A stretch of 10,369 bases of DNA, from NCBI GenBank assembly GCA_937864085.1, contig CALMIH010000030.1:1-10369 (forward strand), given 5' to 3'. A program made the position numbers and the translations under genes. Positions 7,901 to 10,369 of the stretch are shown in pieces (positions within the stretch are counted from its first letter, which is position 1; each line of letters opens with the position of its first letter). This DNA is from an uncultured Chloroflexota bacterium. Lineage in GTDB: Bacteria; Chloroflexota; Limnocylindria; Limnocylindrales; Limnocylindraceae. The notes beneath the pieces are model-generated. The model was not told the origin of the DNA and did not search any database. It was given only the letters and a program-made list of their open reading frames with translations.

Positions 7901-8183
7901 GGATCTCCTCCGGGAGTGCGCGCTGTTCGGCAATGAGCCAGGCAACACGCCGTGTGATCACCTGCGTCTTCCCCGTGCCGGCGCCAGCAACTACCAGAAG
8001 CGGGCCCTCGCCGTAGGTGACCGCCGCGTACTGCTCGTCGTTCAGGTCGTTGAGGAGATGCGCAAGGCCGTCATGGAAGGCGCGTGGCGCGCGGACTGAA
8101 ACCCCCGTCCAAACTGGGATCTGGTCGATGCCCGCTGGCTCTTTGTCTTGCGGTGCAGCGCTACGCGGCGCGCGTGGTGTCAC
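4983..8183 (-). CDS. UvrD/Rep-type helicase fused to a Cys4 PD-(D/E)XK nuclease
   Basis: This 1066-residue protein carries a full SF1A helicase core: Q motif LNDEQYAAV (47-55), Walker A AGAGTGKT (66-73), Ia LTFTDRAAEEM (97-107), Walker B VDEYQD (296-301), GDDDQSIYRFRGA (324-336), NYRST (359-363), LLTIHQAKGLEF (638-649) and RRLAYVALTRAR (706-717). A RecB/AddB-like nuclease fills the C-terminus: GSALH (827-831), GRWDRVD (914-920), ISDYKSGG (956-963, with Asp958 and Lys960) and QIYALAW (981-987). Cys804 in YLACPLRY and Cys1046, Cys1049 and Cys1055 would bind a 4Fe-4S cluster as in AddB/AdnAB. Both active sites look intact. The likely role is 3'-5' unwinding with resection of broken DNA for recombination. 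No second helicase-nuclease subunit lies in the window. The start is GTG 8183, overlapping the DUF4446 stop as GTGA. Confidence 0.93.
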   Translation of the reverse strand: MTPRAPRSAAPQDKEPAGIDQIPVWTGVSVRAPRAFHDGLAHLLNDLNDEQYAAVTYGEGPLLVVAGAGTGKTQVITRRVAWLIAEQRALPEEILALTFTDRAAEEMQGRVDRLVPYGYATTPIKTFHAWGDELLRENSHRLGISGDLRVLGRAEVVLLLREHLFELGLSRFAPLGDPTRFLGDIAGYISRAKEEAVSADAIEAFAAELRVKAAAVVLDAEAPAKDRKKLEEYAAALARLSEEQGELAAVYRTYRGILAKSGLLDFGDQVLLAYEILRSDPLVAARVRERHRWLLVDEYQDTNRLQGALVDLIAQGSGNLTAVGDDDQSIYRFRGAAISNILGFVDRYPDAGKVVLTKNYRSTTPILTAARRLIRFNDPDRLETRLGISKDLSAEADPGSSAPVGFRRFRTTADEADWIAQEVRASIDAGRRPRDHAVLVRANVDTVEIGRSLNMAGIAWRASGAAGLYDRPEVRLLLAGLRHAADPDASAPLFLIAADSRFKAPAAILTAAVGKARREHRSLRECLALIGAAHPETERLMGRLSGLVQESVERTSGEVLYRWLRESGLLAELTREASPEADEQIRNIGRLFDVVRSRSRLLELDRAPYLVRYLEELGEAGDDPSAADVDPDLDAVSLLTIHQAKGLEFPVVFVANMVETRFPARGRPPRLALAAELGGSDEVVPCDPRVADDPSALDEEALREERRLAYVALTRARTQLYLSAAERSTGGVRPRKVSRFVSEALDLARTQLEEVPFTGERSSAIGALEVVAPAPPVFAVREAGAAEQAPLTLSYTAIEAYLACPLRYHYQQRLRIPLPPHHAAIYGSALHAAVAEFHRGQMNGTAPELPALTAALDRSWQSAGFVSRSHEEARRDAALKVIERFRSEELASGVIPAYVEKDFSFEIGGHKVRGRWDRVDVRPLAPGERTKEIPVIELSGDTLRPTLPLSDEWVVISDYKSGGKDDDETGVARARDALQLQIYALAWRSTTGRLPDEVSLRFLDSGKTATVPVDPKRIEKAREKIAEAAEGIQTGSMEAKPDLMNCTYCAYRELCPSSKAPAGRPG

Positions 8184-8683
8184 CGTGTGCGGCGCGTACC
8201 GCCTGGCTTGGCGATCGCCGCCTCAATCGCCGCGCGCTCCTCTTCTCCAAGCGTTGTCTCACTCGTTCCGTTCATCACACGTTTGATATAGATGCGCGTT
8301 CCTACACGCGCGTGAAGTGTGGTGATCACAACGCCGCTGCCACCATCGTCAAGGAGTGCAAGCGAGCTACTCTGCCCAGCCCCCGCGTCGTCATAGGCCT
8401 GGAACTGGACGTGCCCAACGCGGCTCCCGGCGCGATTCGCAGCCGCCTCAAGTTCGGTCAGGCGCCCCTCGCTCACTACAAGGCGTGCCGCATGGTCGGC
8501 AACACCAGCCAACGCCTTTGCCATCTGGCGCCCACCGCTCGCCGCATCCCCCTCGCTCATCAGTTCACCGAGGGCTCGCTTCGCCGCACCTGCGCGACGA
8601 AGGGCGAGGAGTGCGAGCAGGAGCCCGAGCGCCCCGAGCGCTACGGCTGCACCAGCGAGGAGGGTTGTCGTCTCAGTTTCCAT
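8180..8683 (-). CDS. DUF4446 family membrane-anchored protein
   Basis: This 167-residue protein has one N-terminal transmembrane helix (about 8-29, LLAGAAVALGALGLLLALLA), a polar linker with helical character (30-85), then the DUF4446 core: GSRVGHVQFQAYDDAGAGQ (86-104), SSSLALLDDGGSGVVITTLHAR (105-126, key residues LALLDD and GVVITTLH), RIYIKRVMNGTSETTLGEEE (130-149) and a final helix with EERAAIEAAI. The function of DUF4446 is unknown. I chose ATG 8683, directly before the helix, over the in-frame GTG 8725 because the 14 extra residues (MTTSWHRGADTIGG) look like read-through and a -10-like TACGAT lies seven bases before the ATG. The stop overlaps the helicase GTG by four bases. Confidence 0.87.
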   Translation of the reverse strand: METETTTLLAGAAVALGALGLLLALLALRRAGAAKRALGELMSEGDAASGGRQMAKALAGVADHAARLVVSEGRLTELEAAANRAGSRVGHVQFQAYDDAGAGQSSSLALLDDGGSGVVITTLHARVGTRIYIKRVMNGTSETTLGEEERAAIEAAIAKPGGTRRTR

Positions 8684-8690
8684 CCCCCCG

Positions 8691-8699
8691 ATCGTATCA
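8691..8699 (-). promoter_or_regulatory. Candidate extended -10 (leaderless type) for the DUF4446 gene
   Basis: On the minus strand TGATACGAT (8699-8691) matches the TGn-TAnnnT extended -10 layout, and its hexamer TACGAT ends seven bases before the ATG at 8683. The intervening CGGGGGG is too close to the ATG to act as a normal Shine-Dalgarno. If the GTG at 8725 were the true start, this element would lie inside the gene. It would drive the whole downstream run toward murI. Confidence 0.4.
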
Positions 8700-8736
8700 G
8701 CCCCCCTGTGCCAACTAGTCGTCACGCAGACTCCGC

Positions 8737-8742
8737 TATCCT
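8737..8742 (+). promoter_or_regulatory. Candidate -10 for the small membrane protein and serA
   Basis: TATCCT fits TAnnnT and lies 40 bases before the ATG at 8783, in the divergent region shared with the DUF4446 gene. It would give a leader of roughly 30-35 bases that includes the Shine-Dalgarno. No clear -35 is seen 16-18 bases upstream, so the call is weak. Confidence 0.3.
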
Positions 8743-8771
8743 GCCCAAGACGCAGCAGCAGGACCCATCAC

Positions 8772-8780
8772 GAGGAGGAG
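8772..8780 (+). promoter_or_regulatory. Strong Shine-Dalgarno of the small membrane protein gene
   Basis: GAGGAGGAG with AGGAGG at 8773-8778 lies four bases before ATG 8783. It is the only near-consensus ribosome site in the window, and it fixes the start although the frame stays open upstream to 8084. Confidence 0.7.
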
Positions 8781-8782
8781 TC

Positions 8783-9115
8783 ATGGCGAAACCAGAGAAG
8801 CGCTTCCGAGCGGACCAGCGCCCAAAGAAGGTGCGCCCTACGCCGGTGAAGCGTGGTCTAACCGCGGCCGAAGAGGCGGCGGCCGCCTCCTTTGAGGCGA
8901 GCCTGAACACGCCGCGCGTGGTCAACGCACCAGCCGCGCCGATCAGCATCACCAGCCGCACCGCCTCAACGCAGCGGCTCGCCGCAGAGGTCAGCGCCGA
9001 ACTCCCTGTCGTTCGTCGCGACCTCCGTCGCATTCTCGCTACCTACGGTGCGCTCCTTGGTCTCCTCGCCGCGATCTGGATCGTAGCGACGCTGACCGGC
9101 TTCATCAGCGCCTAA
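8783..9115 (+). CDS. Small basic protein with C-terminal membrane helix, unknown function
   Basis: This 110-residue protein starts with a strongly basic, disordered segment (residues 1-25, with KPEKRFRADQRPKKVRP), then an Ala-rich helix (27-42), a Pro/Ala linker, and a charged helix (63-85, with RLAAEVSAELPVVRRDLRR). A single hydrophobic helix near the C-terminus (about 86-108, ILATYGALLGLLAAIWIVATLTG) would anchor it with the N-terminus in the cytoplasm. There is no signal peptide. The start is fixed by an excellent Shine-Dalgarno. It lies 12 bases before serA on the same strand, so the two are probably one unit. I do not recognise the family; the basic N-terminus could bind nucleic acid or acidic lipids, which is inference from charge only. 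Confidence 0.82.
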   Translation: MAKPEKRFRADQRPKKVRPTPVKRGLTAAEEAAAASFEASLNTPRVVNAPAAPISITSRTASTQRLAAEVSAELPVVRRDLRRILATYGALLGLLAAIWIVATLTGFISA

Positions 9116-9127
9116 GCGCGCGGGCCG

Positions 9128-10048
9128 ATGGCACGCATCGTCGTCGCCGAGGCGATCGCCGCCGCTGGACTGAGTGCGCTGCAGGCTGCAGGGCATGAGA
9201 TTGCGGACCTCACAGGCAAGCCACGCGAGGCGCTCCTCTCCGCCCTTGCTGGCGCAGACGCACTCATCGTCCGATCACAGGTCCAGGTTGATGCTGCGCT
9301 GATCGCCGCTGGACCACAACTGAAGATCATCGGGCGCGCCGGTGTAGGAATTGACAACATTGACGCGAAGGCGGCGGAGCGCGCGAACATTCGCGTGGTC
9401 AACGCGCCAAACGGCAATACGATCGCGGCGGCAGAGCAGACCTTCGCCCTCCTCCTCGCCGTGGCGCGACACGTGCCGCGTGGCGACGCCTCCGTACGAA
9501 GTGGCGCATGGATACGCGGCGAGCTGAAGGGCTTCGAGCTGCGAGGTAAGCGACTTGGAATCATTGGGTTCGGTCGCATCGGTCAGGCGGTGGCGAAACG
9601 AGCTGCGGCGTTTGAGATGGAGGTTGTCGCAAGCGATCCGGTCGTGACGCCAGAGCGGGCGGCGCAGTTCGGCGTGAAACTGCAGACGCTTGATCAACTG
9701 CTCATGGAGTCAGACATCATCACCCTGCATCTGCCGGCACTCGGAGATACGCCACTGATCGGCGCAGCCGAGATCGCAAAGATGAAGCCCGGAGCAGTGC
9801 TCCTCAACGTTGCTCGCGGGAGCCTTGTTGATGAAGTTGCCCTTGCGGCGGCGTTGACCTCTGGTGCACTTGGGGGCGCTGGGATTGACGTCTTCGCCGC
9901 TGAGCCGCCAGTTGGATCGCCGCTACTTACGGCACCACACACCGTCCTTGCACCACACCTCGGCGCGCAAACCGTTGACGCACAGATCGCCGTTGCGGTG
10001 GAGGTTGCAGAACAGATCGTGGACTTCTTCGCGGCACCGCGCGCCTAA
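9128..10048 (+). CDS. serA: D-3-phosphoglycerate dehydrogenase, short form without ACT domain
   Basis: This 306-residue NAD-dependent D-2-hydroxyacid dehydrogenase probably oxidises 3-phosphoglycerate to 3-phosphohydroxypyruvate, the first step of serine synthesis. It shows IIGRAGVGIDNID (67-79), the catalytic-domain to NAD-domain helix AEQTFALLLAVAR, the dinucleotide loop GFGRIG (147-152) with Asp170 at the end of the second strand, and the catalytic triad Arg230 (LNVARGSLVDE), Glu259 (FAAEPP) and His277 (APHLGA). The residues DNID and NAPNGN are typical of SerA over other 2-hydroxyacid dehydrogenases. The protein stops right after the substrate-domain return helix, so the ASB and serine-binding ACT domains of the long form are absent; no remnant of them follows in any frame. 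The start ATG has no obvious Shine-Dalgarno and probably relies on the upstream gene 12 bases away. Confidence 0.9.
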   Translation: MARIVVAEAIAAAGLSALQAAGHEIADLTGKPREALLSALAGADALIVRSQVQVDAALIAAGPQLKIIGRAGVGIDNIDAKAAERANIRVVNAPNGNTIAAAEQTFALLLAVARHVPRGDASVRSGAWIRGELKGFELRGKRLGIIGFGRIGQAVAKRAAAFEMEVVASDPVVTPERAAQFGVKLQTLDQLLMESDIITLHLPALGDTPLIGAAEIAKMKPGAVLLNVARGSLVDEVALAAALTSGALGGAGIDVFAAEPPVGSPLLTAPHTVLAPHLGAQTVDAQIAVAVEVAEQIVDFFAAPRA

Positions 10049-10089
10049 CTAATCCGCTCCTAAGCGAGCCGCTCGCAGCTCAGCAAACG

Positions 10090-10369
10090 TTACTCGCCGC
10101 TCGCCTTTGGCTTTGCCGCGGGCGTTGGCGTTGGAGTTGATGGGCCGCTCTGCGCTGGGGTTGCGGAGGCTGTAGGGGCTGCTGTTGATGCTGAACTCTC
10201 TCGTCGCTCCAGCTTTGCCCAGCCGCTCCCCTTGAAGTGCACGCTCGTCGCTGAAAACTGACGCTCAAGTGGACCGCCGCACCCGTCGTGGGTGCGCTTC
10301 GTCTCGTCATCAATGCCGTGTAGCAACTCCACCGTCGTGTCGCATCGCGTGCAGTGATAATCGTAGAAG
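10090..10369 (-). CDS. FmdB-type zinc ribbon protein (5' end outside window)
   Basis: The frame enters from the right edge and ends at TAA 10092-10090, giving 92 visible residues. They start FYDYHCTRCDTTVELLHG, which matches the FmdB start M-P-x-Y-x-Y-x-C-x2-C, so only about two residues should be missing. CGGPLERQF and VHFKGSGWAK (about 30-55) complete the family signature. The second metal pair reads H27-x2-C30 where the family usually has C-x2-C. After the fold comes a Thr/Pro/Ala/Ser tail (about 63-92, with STAAPTASATP and STPTPTPAAKPKASGE), which is probably disordered. The family is often annotated as regulatory but its role is not settled. It converges on serA with a 41-base gap. Confidence 0.85.
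   Translation of the reverse strand, partial: FYDYHCTRCDTTVELLHGIDDETKRTHDGCGGPLERQFSATSVHFKGSGWAKLERRESSASTAAPTASATPAQSGPSTPTPTPAAKPKASGE

Noticed and set aside
8084..8782. Long plus-strand open frame running into the small membrane protein gene.
   Set aside because: It is antisense to the start of the helicase gene and to DUF4446; the strong Shine-Dalgarno before ATG 8783 marks the true start.
761..9159. Nine copies of the palindrome GCGATCGC (starts 761, 1114, 1576, 1624, 1832, 3714, 3993, 8211, 9152), resembling the cyanobacterial HIP1 octamer.
   Set aside because: Far more than the roughly 0.3 expected by chance at this GC content, but eight of nine encode Ala-Ile-Ala in frame with the preferred codons GCG ATC GCN, and the 3.2 kb helicase gene has none. 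Codon preference explains it better than a genome-wide repeat. A whole-genome count compared with a codon-shuffled control would settle it.
10064..10076. Short inverted repeat GCGAG-CCG-CTCGC between convergent serA and fmdB, considered as a terminator.
   Set aside because: Only five base pairs with a three-base loop and no T-run on either side; too weak to call.
1..10369. Search for tRNA, rRNA, CRISPR repeats, insertion sequences, integrases or defence genes.
   Set aside because: None seen; the window is almost fully covered by housekeeping or hypothetical genes of uniform composition.

Overview
This is a dense, GC-rich bacterial chromosome segment. It holds eleven genes with intergenic gaps mostly of 0 to 13 bases. 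There are no RNA genes, mobile elements, CRISPR arrays or phage genes. The content is housekeeping: cell division, wall precursor supply, DNA repair, serine synthesis and SAM/polyamine salvage. The proteins are Ala-rich, several genes use GTG or CTG-like starts, and some genes appear to lack a leader (a -10-like TAnnnT a few bases before ATG). This points to a small-genome, high-GC lineage such as Chloroflexota or an actinobacterium-like group. The lineage is inferred from style only, since no marker gene is present.

Layout: bases 3-113 (+) are the last 36 codons of an unrecognised gene. It converges with a minus-strand FtsB/DivIC-like septum protein (117-521). Divergent from that is a two-gene plus-strand unit: an acidic protein of unknown function (605-1054) overlapping by ATGA with mtnN, the MTA/SAH nucleosidase (1051-1788). 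mtnN converges with the end of a long minus-strand run. In transcription order this run is a DUF4446 membrane-anchored protein (8683-8180), a 1066-residue UvrD-type helicase fused to a Cys4 PD-(D/E)XK nuclease (8183-4983), a four-helix membrane protein (4986-4540), an agmatinase-family ureohydrolase (4465-3407), a class I SAM methyltransferase (3410-2670) and murI (2677-1796). Most junctions are 4- to 8-base stop/start overlaps, so translational coupling is likely. Divergent from DUF4446 is a plus-strand pair: a small C-terminally membrane-anchored protein (8783-9115) and serA (9128-10048), the short phosphoglycerate dehydrogenase. An FmdB-type zinc ribbon gene (minus, cut by the right edge) converges on serA.

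How the genes relate: mtnN removes MTA/SAH, which SAM-dependent methylation and polyamine synthesis both produce. The agmatinase homologue would make putrescine, and the methyltransferase would consume SAM, so three genes touch the SAM/polyamine economy. murI supplies D-Glu for peptidoglycan and the FtsB-like protein acts at the septum. The helicase-nuclease is probably a double-strand-break processing enzyme. The most unusual points are the methyltransferase with no ATG/GTG/TTG before its SAM-binding motif (apparent CTG start inside a CTGA overlap), the recurring leaderless-type starts, the single-chain helicase-nuclease coupled to two poorly described membrane proteins, and an FmdB ribbon with His in place of a zinc Cys. 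I found no clearly new multi-gene system.
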